Shown here one piece after another: positions 24,857-33,673 of a stretch of 64,000 nt of DNA. Below the pieces are notes generated by a model, which was not told the DNA's origin, did no database searches, and saw only the letters and a list, made by a program, of their open reading frames with translations. The DNA is from Xanthomonas sontii (GTDB lineage Bacteria > Pseudomonadota > Gammaproteobacteria > Xanthomonadales > Xanthomonadaceae). The stretch spans positions 558,001-622,000 of the forward strand of contig NZ_CP132342.1 in NCBI RefSeq assembly GCF_040529055.1. Reading direction: 5' to 3'. How positions within the stretch are numbered: position 1 is the stretch's first letter; each line of letters begins with the position of its first letter. A program made the translations under genes and the position numbers.

Positions 24857-26671
24857 TCAGGCCTTCTTCTTGCGCGCGGCGATGTAGGCGCGGATCTGCT
24901 GCTGCAGCACCGGCAGCGGCACCGAGCCCTGCTGCAGCACCGCGTCGTGGAAGGACTTGATGTCGAAGTCCGGGCCGAGTTCGCGCTCGGCCTCGGCGCG
25001 CAGGTCGAGGATGGTCAGTTCGCCGAGCTTGTAGCTCAGCGCCTGGCCCGGCCAGGAGATGTAGCGGTCGACCTCGGTGGTGACCTCGTGCTCGCTGAGC
25101 GCGGTGCGCTCGCGCAGGTAGGCCTGCGCCTGCGCGCGGGTCCAGCCCTTGTGGTGCACGCCGGTGTCGATCACCAGGCGGCAGGCGCGCCACATCTCGT
25201 AGCTGAGCCGGCCGAAGTCCTCGTACGGCGTGGCGTAGATGCCCATCTCCTTGCCCAGCTTCTCGGTGTACAGCGCCCAGCCCTCGCCGTAGGCGGAGAT
25301 ATAGTTCTCGCGGCGGAACGCCGGCTGCGCGCCCTGCTCCTCGGCCAGCGCGCCCTGCAGCGAATGGCCCGGCGAAGACTCGTGCAGGGTCAGCGCCGGC
25401 AGGTTGTAGAGCGGCCGCGACGGCAGGTCGTAGGTGTTGAGCCAGTAGGTGCCGACGCCGCCGCGGCCGGCGGTCCAGAACGGAGCGATGTCCGCCGGCA
25501 CCGGCACGATGGTGAAGCGCCCGCGCGGCAGCGTGCCGATGAACTTGCCGACCTCCCCGTCCACGCGCTTGGCGATCCACGCGGCGCGATCGAGCAGTTC
25601 CTGCGGCGTCTTCACGTAGAACTGCGGATCGGTGCGCAGGAACTGCAGGAATGCCGGGAAGGTCTTCTGCCCGGCCGGCGCGTGAAAGCCGACCTGCTGG
25701 ATGATCGCGTCCATCTCCTTCTGGATCCGCGCCACTTCGCGCAGGCCGAGCTGATGGATCTGCTCGGGGTCCATGTCCAGCGTAGTGTACTCGCGGATCT
25801 GCTGCCGGTAGTAGGCCTTGCCGTCGGGCAGGGCTTCGGCCGCCAGCGTGGTGCGCGCCTGCGGCATGTACTCCTGGCGATAGAAGGTCAGCAGCTGCGC
25901 GTAGGCAGGGATCACCTTGTCGCGCAGCGTCGCCTGCGCCTGCGCGCGCAGCTGCGCCTGCTCGGCGGCGGGAATCTGCGCCGGCATCTGCTTGAACGGC
26001 GTGTACAGCACCGCGGCGGTCGGATCCTTCAGTTCGGCCACGGTGGCGATGGCGCCATCGCGGCCGTCGAGCACCGCGCGCGGCACGCTGAAGCCGCGCT
26101 TGAGCCCGGCGCGCATGTTGTCGGTCTGCTGCGCGAAGTAGCGCGGCACGTCCTCCAGCCGCGCGATGTAGGCGCGGTACTCGTCGGGCGTGCGCAGCGT
26201 GCGCCGGGCCATGAACGCCAGGTCCGACCAGAACGCGCTGTCGGAATTGAACGGCATCTCGTAGGCGCGCAGGCGCACCGACGCGGCCAGGTTCTCCACC
26301 TGCGGCCGGTACACCGCCAGGTTGACCTGGTTCTCGGGCGAAAGCTGGGCCGCATCGAGCGTGTCCAGCTGCCGCAGCACGTCCTCCCACACCTTCAGGC
26401 GCGCCGCCTGCGACGCCGCGCCGACGTCGGGCAGATGGCGGTTGTCGACACTGCTGTCGCTGTCCTCGTCGGCCTGGCCGAGCTGCGCCTGGCGCCAGGC
26501 CCACTCCTTCTCGTAGATGGCCTGGAAGCGCGCATCGGCGGCACTGGCATTGGCCGTGGCCGGTGTTGCACTGGACGCTGTCGACGCCGGCGGTGCGGCC
26601 AGTGCGGGTGTGGCCACGGCGAACGCGATCAGCAGGGAAATGGCCAGCGGGGTCTTGGCGAGCATGGGCAT
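24857..26671 (-). CDS. Exported DUF885 family (putative zinc-dependent peptidase-like) protein
   Basis: A 604-residue protein with a signal peptide (LAKTPLAISLLIAFAVATPALA). The conserved LHESSPGHSLQ, an HExxPGH type motif, is followed by ENYISAYGEGWALYTEKLG, the hallmark of DUF885. The family is thought to consist of metal-dependent peptidases, but no substrate is established. The start at 26671 puts the signal peptide at the N-terminus; an in-frame ATG at 26710 would add 13 residues and cannot be excluded. It converges on czcA with a 57-bp gap. Confidence 0.88.
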   Translation of the reverse strand: MPMLAKTPLAISLLIAFAVATPALAAPPASTASSATPATANASAADARFQAIYEKEWAWRQAQLGQADEDSDSSVDNRHLPDVGAASQAARLKVWEDVLRQLDTLDAAQLSPENQVNLAVYRPQVENLAASVRLRAYEMPFNSDSAFWSDLAFMARRTLRTPDEYRAYIARLEDVPRYFAQQTDNMRAGLKRGFSVPRAVLDGRDGAIATVAELKDPTAAVLYTPFKQMPAQIPAAEQAQLRAQAQATLRDKVIPAYAQLLTFYRQEYMPQARTTLAAEALPDGKAYYRQQIREYTTLDMDPEQIHQLGLREVARIQKEMDAIIQQVGFHAPAGQKTFPAFLQFLRTDPQFYVKTPQELLDRAAWIAKRVDGEVGKFIGTLPRGRFTIVPVPADIAPFWTAGRGGVGTYWLNTYDLPSRPLYNLPALTLHESSPGHSLQGALAEEQGAQPAFRRENYISAYGEGWALYTEKLGKEMGIYATPYEDFGRLSYEMWRACRLVIDTGVHHKGWTRAQAQAYLRERTALSEHEVTTEVDRYISWPGQALSYKLGELTILDLRAEAERELGPDFDIKSFHDAVLQQGSVPLPVLQQQIRAYIAARKKKA

Positions 26672-27031
26672 GGACGGCACACGACGGGAACGGATCGTCG
26701 ATGATCGCATCACCGCCCGGCCTGGCGGGTGGGCCGGAAGTCCTGTGTGGGGCGATGCAGGGAACGGAAACGCACCTCGCAGCGGTTGTACCGGGCTGCA
26801 ACTCAGGAACTGCATCGCTGGCCTAGCTATAGCTGTAGCTCTGGTTGGCTGCCGCTGCCGCTGCCGCTGCGCAGGATGGCTTCCCATTGTGGGAGGGACT
26901 TCAGTCCCGACGCGCGGTCGCTCCGCCTGCGACAGCATCCAGCAGCAACTGCAGCCATTGCAGCGGTCGCAGGCCTGCTGGTGCCGACATCGACCATGCG
27001 ACCGCAATCCTCACCGTCGGTCTGCGCGGCA
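26672..27031. other. 360-bp intergenic region with one REP palindrome
   Basis: The stretch between the DUF885 gene and the 3' end of the RAYT gene holds no gene I can support. It contains a short run of GCCGCT repeats near 26850-26870 and the REP copy at 26889-26913; the rest shows no clear signal. Confidence 0.6.
26889..26913 (+). repeat. REP palindrome, class 1, downstream of RAYT gene
   Basis: GTGGGA followed by the palindrome GGGACTTCAGTCCC and GACGC. This is the plus-strand orientation, inverted relative to the two copies on the other side of the RAYT gene, an arrangement common around REP-associated tyrosine transposase genes. Confidence 0.85.
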
Positions 27032-27556
27032 TCACGCCGTCGCACCTGCACCCGAGCAAGATGCCGCGCACGGCGCGGTGGCGGCCGGGCACAGCCAAAC
27101 CGCATCCCAGTACGGGTAGTCGCCGACGCGGCGCACCAGACCGGCGCGCAACGGGGTGGCGACGAGGTAGCGCGCTGCCGGCAGCAACTGCCGCGCGTCG
27201 CGCAGTGCACGATCATGAAACCCCTCCATCCACACGGCGCCGCCGCGGCCCCGCGCATGATTGGCCGCCCTGGCGGCGCGGCCCTTGGCATCGCGCACGA
27301 CGGTTGGCAGAGCAGCGCCGCGCTCGAGCATGACCAGCCCATGCCAGTGATCGGGCATCAGCACCCAGCACAGAAGCTGCGCGCCGGCCCAGGTATCGGC
27401 ATGGCCCAGGCAGGACGCGGCTGCCCATGCGCAGCGCCAGTCCTCGAACAGGCGCTGGCGCTGCCAGGTCACTGTGGTGACCAGATAGATGCGTCCGGTC
27501 TCGCTCCAGCGCCCGGCACGCAGCGCGCGGTAACCTCGGGGAATTCTGCTGTGCAT
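27032..27556 (-). CDS. REP-associated tyrosine transposase (RAYT, Y1/HUH family)
   Basis: A 174-residue protein of the IS200-like Y1 transposase group. The N-terminal strand GRIYLVTTVTWQRQRLFED leads to the metal-binding VLMPDHWHGLVML (His-x-His) and the C-terminal RYLVATPLRAGLV, where the Tyr fits the catalytic position. RAYT proteins act on REP hairpins as single-copy domesticated transposases. REP copies flank this gene on both sides (26889, 27703, 27792). The start at 27556 is the first Met near the usual family start; 27592 is possible. No disruption of the catalytic motifs is seen. Confidence 0.88.
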   Translation of the reverse strand: MHSRIPRGYRALRAGRWSETGRIYLVTTVTWQRQRLFEDWRCAWAAASCLGHADTWAGAQLLCWVLMPDHWHGLVMLERGAALPTVVRDAKGRAARAANHARGRGGAVWMEGFHDRALRDARQLLPAARYLVATPLRAGLVRRVGDYPYWDAVWLCPAATAPCAASCSGAGATA

Positions 27557-27702
27557 GACGCCAGGGTTGCAGGGCGGATCATGCGGGACCATCGGGGATC
27601 GACCGGTACAGGCGTGGGGAAACTCACAGGCTTGGCGTCAGAAAGCCGGTGCTCGCTGCTGTGTGAAGCTGAGGGCGGCACTACCGAGACCTGGAAGATT
27701 CA

Positions 27703-27728
27703 CGCGTCGGGACTGAAGTCCCTCCCAC
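27703..27728 (-). repeat. REP palindrome, class 1, upstream of RAYT gene (copy 1)
   Basis: On the plus strand GCGTC then GGGACTGAAGTCCC then TCCCAC, the reverse of the copy at 26889. It lies 89 bp from the next copy, and both are preceded by a similar GGAAGAT-containing stretch, so the unit including REP and about 25 nt of flank is repeated in tandem. Confidence 0.85.
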
Positions 27729-27791
27729 ATGTGGAGCCTTGGCGTCATCGGCGGCAATGACGGTAGAACCACTGAGGTGTGGAAGATGCCC

Positions 27792-27816
27792 GCGTCGGGA
27801 CTGAAGTCCCTCCCAC
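27792..27816 (-). repeat. REP palindrome, class 1, upstream of RAYT gene (copy 2)
   Basis: Identical core to copy 1 and in the same orientation, 89 bp to the right. The 340 bp between the RAYT start (27556) and the LAB_N gene stop (27897) contain no gene; these two REPs are its main content. Confidence 0.85.
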
Positions 27817-27896
27817 AGTGGCGGGTCGCGATCGGGGAGTGTTACGCGCCGCCTGCGATCATGCGCCGCCTGCAATCGCGCGCAGCGGCACCGCGC

Positions 27897-28238
27897 TCAA
27901 TGCGTCGCGCGGTCGCGGTGCCAGCCGCGGTGCTTGATGTCCAGGTACAGGCTGTAGAAGGCGGTGAAGGCGGGGAACAGGTTCTGCAGCACACCCACCG
28001 AGTCCTGCTTGGCCGAGAACATGAAGTAGCTCAGCGTCATCAGGCTGCCGACCACGCTCATGTACCAGAACAGACGCGGGATCACCGGCTTGCCGGCGCG
28101 CTTGGAGGCGACGAACTGCACCAGCCAGCGGCCGCCGAACATCAGCGCGCCGACGTAGCCGATCAGCTTCCAGCCGGTAACGTGCAGCCCGGTCCAGTAC
28201 AGCGCCTGGATCGGTTCGTTGAGGAAATGCGCGTCCAT
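27897..28238 (-). CDS. Lipid-A-disaccharide synthase N-terminal-like (LAB_N) membrane protein
   Basis: A 113-residue protein with three hydrophobic helices: LIGYVGALMFGGRWLVQFVASK, PRLFWYMSVVGSLMTLSYFMF and LQNLFPAFTAFYSLYLDIK. The pattern with GGRWLVQF and the short C-terminal basic tail matches the free-standing LAB_N family, named for a domain fused to some LpxB proteins. It follows the glycosyltransferase gene by one base and is expected to work with it in transfer of a polyprenyl-linked sugar or a lipid A modification. The exact role is not established. Confidence 0.85.
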   Translation of the reverse strand: MDAHFLNEPIQALYWTGLHVTGWKLIGYVGALMFGGRWLVQFVASKRAGKPVIPRLFWYMSVVGSLMTLSYFMFSAKQDSVGVLQNLFPAFTAFYSLYLDIKHRGWHRDRATH

Positions 28239-28239
28239 C

Positions 28240-28962
28240 TCAGCGCTCCTGCACCGCGGTGCGGCGGCTGCGCGCGATCAGCCAGGCCACGCCGCGCAGG
28301 TCGCGGATGCCGACCAGGGCGCGGTTGAGGTTGTTGTACTTGGACACGCCCGAGGTGCGGTGGCGGTGATTGACCGGCACGCTCAGGGTCTGCCAGCCGG
28401 CGCGCTGCATCAGCGCGGGCAGGTAGCGGTGCATGTGGTCGAAGTACGGCAGGTCCAGGAATGCCTCGCGCTCGAACAGCTTGATGCCGCAGCCGGTGTC
28501 CGGGGTGTCGTCGCGCAGCATGCGCGCGCGAATCGCGTTGGCCCACTTGGACGCCCAGCGCTTGCTGCCCGAATCCTGCCGCGACACCCGCCAGCCGGCG
28601 AACAGCTTGACCAGCGGCTCGGCTGCCTGGCGCGCGGCCAGCAGCTTGGGGATGTCGGCCGGATCGTTCTGGCCGTCGCCGTCCAGGGTGGCGATCCACA
28701 GCCCGCGCGCGGCCTTGACGCCGTTGCGCACCGCGGTGCTCTGCCCGCTCTGGCTGACATGGTGCAGCACGCGCAGCTCCGGCGTGGACGCCTTCAGCCC
28801 TTCGAGCACCGCCAGGGTGTCGTCGCGCGAATGGTCGTCGACATAGACGATCTCGAAATCGATCGTGCCGCGCAGCGCGGCGACGATCTCGGCGACCAGC
28901 GGCGGCACGTTGTCGCGCTCGTTGAACACCGGGACGACGACGGAAAGGGAAAGCTGGCTCAT
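28240..28962 (-). CDS. Family 2 glycosyltransferase (dolichyl/undecaprenyl-phosphate sugar synthase type)
   Basis: A 240-residue GT2 enzyme: LSVVVPVFNERDNVPPL at the N-terminus, FEIVYVDDHSRDDT, and the DxD-type LDGDGQNDPADI, followed by the GCGIKLFEREAF acceptor region. There is no C-terminal membrane domain, so it resembles the short DPM1/ArnC-like catalytic cores that charge a polyprenyl phosphate with a sugar. It is transcribed with the LAB_N gene (1-nt gap) and lies 83 bp after the epimerase gene, suggesting a cell-envelope glycan function. Nucleotide-sugar donor unknown. Confidence 0.9.
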   Translation of the reverse strand: MSQLSLSVVVPVFNERDNVPPLVAEIVAALRGTIDFEIVYVDDHSRDDTLAVLEGLKASTPELRVLHHVSQSGQSTAVRNGVKAARGLWIATLDGDGQNDPADIPKLLAARQAAEPLVKLFAGWRVSRQDSGSKRWASKWANAIRARMLRDDTPDTGCGIKLFEREAFLDLPYFDHMHRYLPALMQRAGWQTLSVPVNHRHRTSGVSKYNNLNRALVGIRDLRGVAWLIARSRRTAVQER

Positions 28963-29045
28963 GGATTCGGCAGGGCTGGGCGCGGGGGCGCGTGGGGGAA
29001 AAGCGGGGCATTGTGCCGCGGACCAATGGATCCGCGCATGAAGCG

Positions 29046-30011
29046 TCAGGCGGCGGCGCCGAAATACTCCCGGCACCAAGCCACCACCTGCGGCAGGCCG
29101 ACCTCGATCGGGGTGCTCGGATCGAAGCCGAACGCGGCCTGGGCCCGCGCAGTATCGGCCATCGTCTCGATCATGTCGCCCGGCTGCATCGGCCGATACT
29201 GTTTCTCGGCGCTGCGCCCGGCGGCGTCCTCGATCACCGCGATGAAGCGCTCCAGTTCCACCGGAGTGTGATTGCCGAGGTTGAACACGCGATGCGGCAC
29301 CGGCTCGCTGGAGGGGTGATCGAGCGCGCCGAGCACGCCGGCGACGATGTCGGCGACGAAGGTGAAGTCGCGGCGCATGCGGCCGTGGTTGAACACCTCG
29401 ATCGGGCGCCCGGCCAGCACCGCGCGGCTGAACAGCAGCGGCGCCATGTCCGGACGGCCCCAGGGGCCGTACACGGTGAAGAAGCGCAGCCCGGTGGCGC
29501 GCAGGCCGTACAGCTGCGCGTAGGTATGGGCCATCAGCTCGTTGGCGGCCTTGGTCGCCGCGTACAGCGAGCGCGGCTGGTCGATGCGCTGGTCCTCGGA
29601 GAACGGCGGCGTCGCCGAATCGCCGTACACCGAGCTGCTGGAGGCATAGACCAGATGCTCCACGCCGCGGTGCCGGCACAGCTCCAGCATGTTGACGAAG
29701 CCGACCAGGTTGCTGTCGACGTAGGCATAGGGGTTCTGCAGCGAATAGCGCACCCCGGCCTGCGCGGCCAGGTGCACCACGCGGGTCGGCTGCACCTCGT
29801 CGAACAGCGCGGCCAGGCCGTCGCGGTCGGTCAGGTCCAGGGTGCGGATGTCCGCGTTCGCGCACAGCGCGGCGACGCGGTCGCGCTTGAGCTGCGGGTC
29901 GTAGTAGTCGTTGTAGTTGTCCAGGCCCACCACCAGTTGCCCGGCGGCGCGCAGCGCACGGACGGTGTGGGCACCGATGAAGCCGGCGGCGCCGGTGACG
30001 AGGATGGGCAT
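29046..30011 (-). CDS. NAD-dependent UDP-sugar epimerase, UDP-glucuronate 4-epimerase-like
   Basis: A 321-residue extended short-chain dehydrogenase. It has the NAD-binding fingerprint VTGAAGFIGAHTVRAL, LDNYNDYYDPQLKRDR (a signature of UDP-glucuronate 4-epimerases), the catalytic Ser/Tyr/Lys set SSSSVYG and YAATKAANE, and a substrate region RFFTVYGPWGRPDMA. It interconverts UDP-glucuronate and UDP-galacturonate or a related pair, supplying sugars for envelope or exopolysaccharide. Start 30011 is set by MPILVTGAAG. It sits immediately upstream of the GT2-LAB_N pair. Confidence 0.9.
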   Translation of the reverse strand: MPILVTGAAGFIGAHTVRALRAAGQLVVGLDNYNDYYDPQLKRDRVAALCANADIRTLDLTDRDGLAALFDEVQPTRVVHLAAQAGVRYSLQNPYAYVDSNLVGFVNMLELCRHRGVEHLVYASSSSVYGDSATPPFSEDQRIDQPRSLYAATKAANELMAHTYAQLYGLRATGLRFFTVYGPWGRPDMAPLLFSRAVLAGRPIEVFNHGRMRRDFTFVADIVAGVLGALDHPSSEPVPHRVFNLGNHTPVELERFIAVIEDAAGRSAEKQYRPMQPGDMIETMADTARAQAAFGFDPSTPIEVGLPQVVAWCREYFGAAA

Positions 30012-30069
30012 GGCGAAAGTCCTGGAAAGCGTGGAACAGCGTGCGCGGTGTGTGGATCGGAACGGCAGG

Positions 30070-30795
30070 TCAGAACAGCCCGAAGCGCTTGCGGGCGACA
30101 TTGGGCCGGGCGGGATCGATCACGTCCTGCAGGCCCTTGGCGTCGAAGCGGTCCATCAGCGCCTCGGCGCCCTTCTTCAGCTTGAGCGCCATTTCTTCCG
30201 GATACAGCGGCACCAGGGTCATGAACACGATGGTCTTGTCGGCATCGACGACCAGTTCCCCAAACGCCTCGGGCGTGCTCACCGGCGGCAGCACGATCGC
30301 CCCGTCGAAGCCGACGCCGGGCGCGTACGGTTCGGCCGGGTGACCGTTGGGCACGGTGTGGCCGAAGCCCAGCCAGGTATCGTACTTGTGCGGCAGCCGC
30401 GCCAGGGTCTTGAGCAGGCGCAGCGGCCAGTAATGGCGCTCATCCTGGAAATCTTCGTACTCGATCGGCCAGTCGGGCGGCAGGGTCAGCATCAGCTCCA
30501 TGAAGCGCGGTGCCCCCACGCCCTCGGGCACGGCCATCGGCAGGTCGCTCATCCCCGAGGTGACCAGCCGCAGATACGGCACCTCGTCGGTGGCGGGCAC
30601 CACATGCACATCCAGATGCACGGTGTCGGAGATGATCTCGTGCAGCACGCCGGCGACCGGCCCCAGGTGGCGTTCGATGTGCGCGCCGATCTGCTCCAGG
30701 CAGGACTCGCCGCTCGCCAGAGCGAACGGTTTTTCCTCGCGGTGGTGCAGGATCGGGCTGCCGCCCGGGCTGATCTGCGTGTCCTCGTTGCTCAT
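30070..30795 (-). CDS. Suppressor-of-fused (SUFU) domain protein
   Basis: A 241-residue soluble protein containing LHEIISDTVHLDVHVVP and YEDFQDERHYWPLRLLKTLARLPHKYDTWLGFGHTVPNG, stretches typical of bacterial SUFU-domain proteins. The bacterial homologues are frequently immunity proteins to secreted toxins but also occur alone. No toxin gene is next to it here. The gene lies between the epimerase and the HHH protein, all on the minus strand with 40-58 bp gaps. Confidence 0.85.
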   Translation of the reverse strand: MSNEDTQISPGGSPILHHREEKPFALASGESCLEQIGAHIERHLGPVAGVLHEIISDTVHLDVHVVPATDEVPYLRLVTSGMSDLPMAVPEGVGAPRFMELMLTLPPDWPIEYEDFQDERHYWPLRLLKTLARLPHKYDTWLGFGHTVPNGHPAEPYAPGVGFDGAIVLPPVSTPEAFGELVVDADKTIVFMTLVPLYPEEMALKLKKGAEALMDRFDAKGLQDVIDPARPNVARKRFGLF

Positions 30796-30835
30796 GCAAT
30801 GCTCCGGTTGCTGGCCAGCGCCGCGGCGCGCGGCC

Positions 30836-31144
30836 TCAGCGCAGGGTCAGCGGCGCGTCCTTGGCCAGCGCCGCCTTGCGCTCCTTGCTGAATTCCCACC
30901 ACGGGCGCGGCGTCTCGCCCTGCATGAAGCGCACGATCGACAGGAACACGTCGATCACGCAGTGGTCGTGCATCACCCCGGTGCGCAGACACAGCTGTGC
31001 GTACATGTCGTAGGGATCGCGGCCCTGCAGATGCGCCGGCACGCGGATGCCGATCAGGCGCAGGTCCTTCTCGCAGGCCGGCCCGACGTTGGGCAGGTCG
31101 GTCAGGCGCAGCAGGTGGTGACGGTCGACCTTGCTGGGATGCAT
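30836..31144 (-). CDS. Helix-hairpin-helix protein, Cdd1/mitomycin-resistance-like
   Basis: A 102-residue protein whose first half (LLRLTDLPNVGPACEKDLRLIGIRVPAHLQG) has the helix-hairpin-helix pattern with a GVP turn. Its C-terminal half (YAQLCLRTGVMHDHCVIDVFLSIVRFMQGE) is characteristic of the Cdd1 'pathogenicity locus' family. Binding to nucleic acid is suggested by the HHH motif only. It lies 36 bp after parB. Confidence 0.85.
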   Translation of the reverse strand: MHPSKVDRHHLLRLTDLPNVGPACEKDLRLIGIRVPAHLQGRDPYDMYAQLCLRTGVMHDHCVIDVFLSIVRFMQGETPRPWWEFSKERKAALAKDAPLTLR

Positions 31145-31180
31145 GGCGGGGACGGTCCTGGCGGACGCGGGCGGCGGCGC

Positions 31181-32101
31181 TCAGGCCTGCCGCGGGCGCA
31201 GTTTCTCGAGCACGCCGTCCAGCGTGTCCAGGTCGGTGTAGTGGATCACCAGCTTGCCCTTGCCGCCGCGGCCATGGGCGATGGACACCTTGGTGCCCAG
31301 CGACTCGGACAGCTCGGTTTCCAGCGAGGCGATGTCGGCCTGCGGCGCGGTGCGCGCCGGCTTGGCCTTGCGATTGCTCGGCACCTTGCCGGCGGCGAAC
31401 TGCTGCGCACGGTGCTCGACCTCGCGCACCGACCAGCCCTGGTCGGCGGCATCGGAGGCCAGGCGACTGGCCAGCTCCGGCGACAGCGTCAGCAGCGCGC
31501 GCGCATGGCCCATCTCCAGGCGCCGCGCTTCCAGCAGCGCGCGGATCGCCGGCGGCAGTTCCAGCAGGCGCAGCAGGTTGGACACCGACGCGCGCGAGCG
31601 GCCCACCGCCTCGGCGGCCTCGGCATGGGTCAGCGAGAACTCGTCGATCAGCCGCTGCAGCGCCTGCGCCTCTTCCAGCGGGTTGAGATCCTCGCGCTGG
31701 ATGTTCTCGATCAGCGCCATGGCGATGACGGTGCGATCGTCCAGCTCGCGCACCACCACCGGCACCTCGCTGAGGCCGGCCAGCTGCGAGGCGCGCCAGC
31801 GGCGTTCGCCGGCGACGATCTCGAAACTGCCCGGCGCCAATTCGCGGGCGACGATCGGCTGGATCACGCCCTGCGCCTTGATCGACTCGGCCAGCTCCTG
31901 CAGCTTGGCCTCGTCCATCTCCTGGCGCGGCTGGTACTTGCCCGGCTGCAGCTGCCCGACCGGCAGGCGGCGCAGGCTCTCGCCCGGCTGCAGCTCGGCG
32001 GTCGGCGCCGGCGCGGCCGCGCCCTTCGGCCCCAGCAGCGCTTCCAGGCCACGGCCGAGGCCGCGCTTCTTCGCTCCGAGGGCGGGGGGCTTGGCGCTCA
32101 T
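31181..32101 (-). CDS. parB: Chromosome partitioning protein ParB
   Basis: A 306-residue ParB/Spo0J protein. It opens KKRGLGRGLEALLG, then has the CTPase/ParB-N domain (IVAGERRWRASQLAG, IENIQREDLNPLEEA), the HTH (TLHAEAAEAVGRSRASVSNLLR region) and a C-terminal dimerisation domain rich in basic residues. ParB binds parS sites and spreads as a CTP clamp to segregate the origin. Its start codon overlaps the parA stop by one base. I see no parS-like 16-mer in the window. Confidence 0.96.
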   Translation of the reverse strand: MSAKPPALGAKKRGLGRGLEALLGPKGAAAPAPTAELQPGESLRRLPVGQLQPGKYQPRQEMDEAKLQELAESIKAQGVIQPIVARELAPGSFEIVAGERRWRASQLAGLSEVPVVVRELDDRTVIAMALIENIQREDLNPLEEAQALQRLIDEFSLTHAEAAEAVGRSRASVSNLLRLLELPPAIRALLEARRLEMGHARALLTLSPELASRLASDAADQGWSVREVEHRAQQFAAGKVPSNRKAKPARTAPQADIASLETELSESLGTKVSIAHGRGGKGKLVIHYTDLDTLDGVLEKLRPRQA

Positions 32102-32898
32102 CAGATGGTCTCCATGGCCGGCATCGGCCGATTGCGTTCGTTGCGGCGGCGCACGATCTCGCCGGCCAGTCCCAGGTAGGCGACGCCGCCGCGCGAGGTG
32201 CGGTCGTAGCCGACGATGCTCTGGCCATGGCTGGGCGCCTCGGCCAGGCGCACGTTGCGCGGCACGATGGTGCGGAACACCTTGTCGCCGAAGTGGTTGG
32301 TCAGTTCCGCCGATACCGCGTTGGCCAGGTTGTTGCGCACGTCGAACATGGTGCGCAGCACGCCTTCGATCTCCAGCGCCGGGTTCAGCTCGGCGCGCAG
32401 CGCCTCGATGGTCTCCAGCAGCGCGGTCAGCCCTTCCAGCGCGTAGTACTCGCACTGCATCGGCACGATCACCGAGTCGGCGGCGGTCAGCGCGTTCAGG
32501 GTCAGCAGCGACAGCGCCGGCGGGCAGTCGATCAGGATGAAGTCGTAGGCCTCGCGCAGCGGCGCCAATGCGGTCTTCAGCCGCTGCTCGCGCGCCGGCT
32601 GGTCCATCAGCTGGATCTCGGCGGCGGTGAGATCGATATTGCCCGGCAGCAGGTCGAAGCCTTCCGGCGCGGTCACCCGGATCTGTTCGGCGCTGCTCTC
32701 GCCGAGCAGCACGTCGCAGGTGGAGGCGGCCAGCTCGCGCTTGTCGATGCCGCTGCCCATCGTCGCATTGCCCTGCGAGTCCAGGTCCACCAGCAGCACG
32801 CGCTGCGACTGCCGCGCCAGCGACGCGGCCAGGTTGACCGCGGTGGTGGTCTTGCCGACGCCGCCCTTCTGGTTGGCGATGGCGATGATGCGGGCCAT
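32101..32898 (-). CDS. parA: Chromosome partitioning ATPase ParA/Soj
   Basis: A 265-residue deviant Walker A ATPase: ANQKGGVGKTTTAVNLAASLA at the N-terminus, VLLVDLDSQGNATMG for A' motif, FILIDCPPALSLLTLNAL for Walker B. It powers ParB-parS movement over the nucleoid. The gene order rsmG-parA-parB is a widely conserved block close to the origin of replication in many gammaproteobacteria and suggests that the replication origin is not far, though not visible in this window. Confidence 0.96.
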   Translation of the reverse strand: MARIIAIANQKGGVGKTTTAVNLAASLARQSQRVLLVDLDSQGNATMGSGIDKRELAASTCDVLLGESSAEQIRVTAPEGFDLLPGNIDLTAAEIQLMDQPAREQRLKTALAPLREAYDFILIDCPPALSLLTLNALTAADSVIVPMQCEYYALEGLTALLETIEALRAELNPALEIEGVLRTMFDVRNNLANAVSAELTNHFGDKVFRTIVPRNVRLAEAPSHGQSIVGYDRTSRGGVAYLGLAGEIVRRRNERNRPMPAMETI

Positions 32899-32987
32899 GC
32901 GGGAGCCTCGTCGGCGATGGGGTGGGACCGGGCATTATGCGGTCACAGCCCCCCCTGGCGGAAATCGGGGCCGGCCGCGGCCGCCGC

Positions 32988-33629
32988 TCAACCGCGCTCG
33001 ACCACCACCAGGTGGCGGTCGGCGCCCAGGCCGGGGACCTGCAGCGGGTGCACCGTCGGCGCCACCCAACCCGGCGGCAGCGCGGCGATCTCCTCGTCCG
33101 GGCGCACGCCCTTCATCGCCAGCAGGCGCCCGCCCGGGCGCAGCAGGTGGCCGCCGACGGCGACGATGCCGGCCAGGGTGTCCAGCGCGCGCGCAGTCAG
33201 CAGGTCGTAGGCGCCGGCCTCGTCCAGCGCCTCGGCACGCGACTCGGCCACGCGCGCGTTGTCCAGGCGCAGCTGGCGCACCGCCTCGCGCAGGAACCGC
33301 GCCTTCTTGCCGTTGCTTTCGACCAGGGTCACCCGCAGCTGCGGCCGCGCGATCGCCAGCGGGATGCCGGGCAGCCCCGGGCCGGTGCCCAGGTCGGCCA
33401 GCGCGCCCTCCTGGGCGAACGGCTGCATCGCCAGCGAATCCAGCAGATGGCGGGTCACCATCTCGTGCGGGTCGCGGATCGCGGTCAGGTTGTAGGTACG
33501 GTTCCAGCGCGTCAGCAGCGCCAGGTAGGCCAGCAGCGGCGGCGCCAGCGCGGCCGCGTCCAGGCCTTGCGCGTGCAGGCCCTGTTCGAGCGCGACGCGG
33601 ACGGAATCGGGAAGAGAGGCATCGGTCAT
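32988..33629 (-). CDS. rsmG: 16S rRNA (guanine527-N7)-methyltransferase RsmG
   Basis: A 213-residue SAM-dependent methyltransferase with the characteristic [21 protein letters not shown], then [20 protein letters not shown] (SAM-binding) and [16 protein letters not shown]. RsmG methylates G527 of 16S rRNA. The start at 33629 is placed where the family N-terminus begins. Located just upstream of parA-parB with 89 bp between. Confidence 0.96.
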   Translation of the reverse strand: MTDASLPDSVRVALEQGLHAQGLDAAALAPPLLAYLALLTRWNRTYNLTAIRDPHEMVTRHLLDSLAMQPFAQEGALADLGTGPGLPGIPLAIARPQLRVTLVESNGKKARFLREAVRQLRLDNARVAESRAEALDEAGAYDLLTARALDTLAGIVAVGGHLLRPGGRLLAMKGVRPDEEIAALPPGWVAPTVHPLQVPGLGADRHLVVVERG

Positions 33630-33673
33630 CGGTGGATTATCGCAGGTGGCGCCGCTGCCCGAAGCGCGCTGCG

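Noticed and set aside
27597..27856. CRISPR-like array suggested by the repeats near 27703 and 27792
   Set aside because: There are only two units 89 bp apart in this stretch, each a REP hairpin; no regular repeats or cas genes are present.
31181..33629. Possible parS site near parAB
   Set aside because: I searched by eye for the 16-bp palindrome TGTTTCACGTGAAACA or a close variant and found none.
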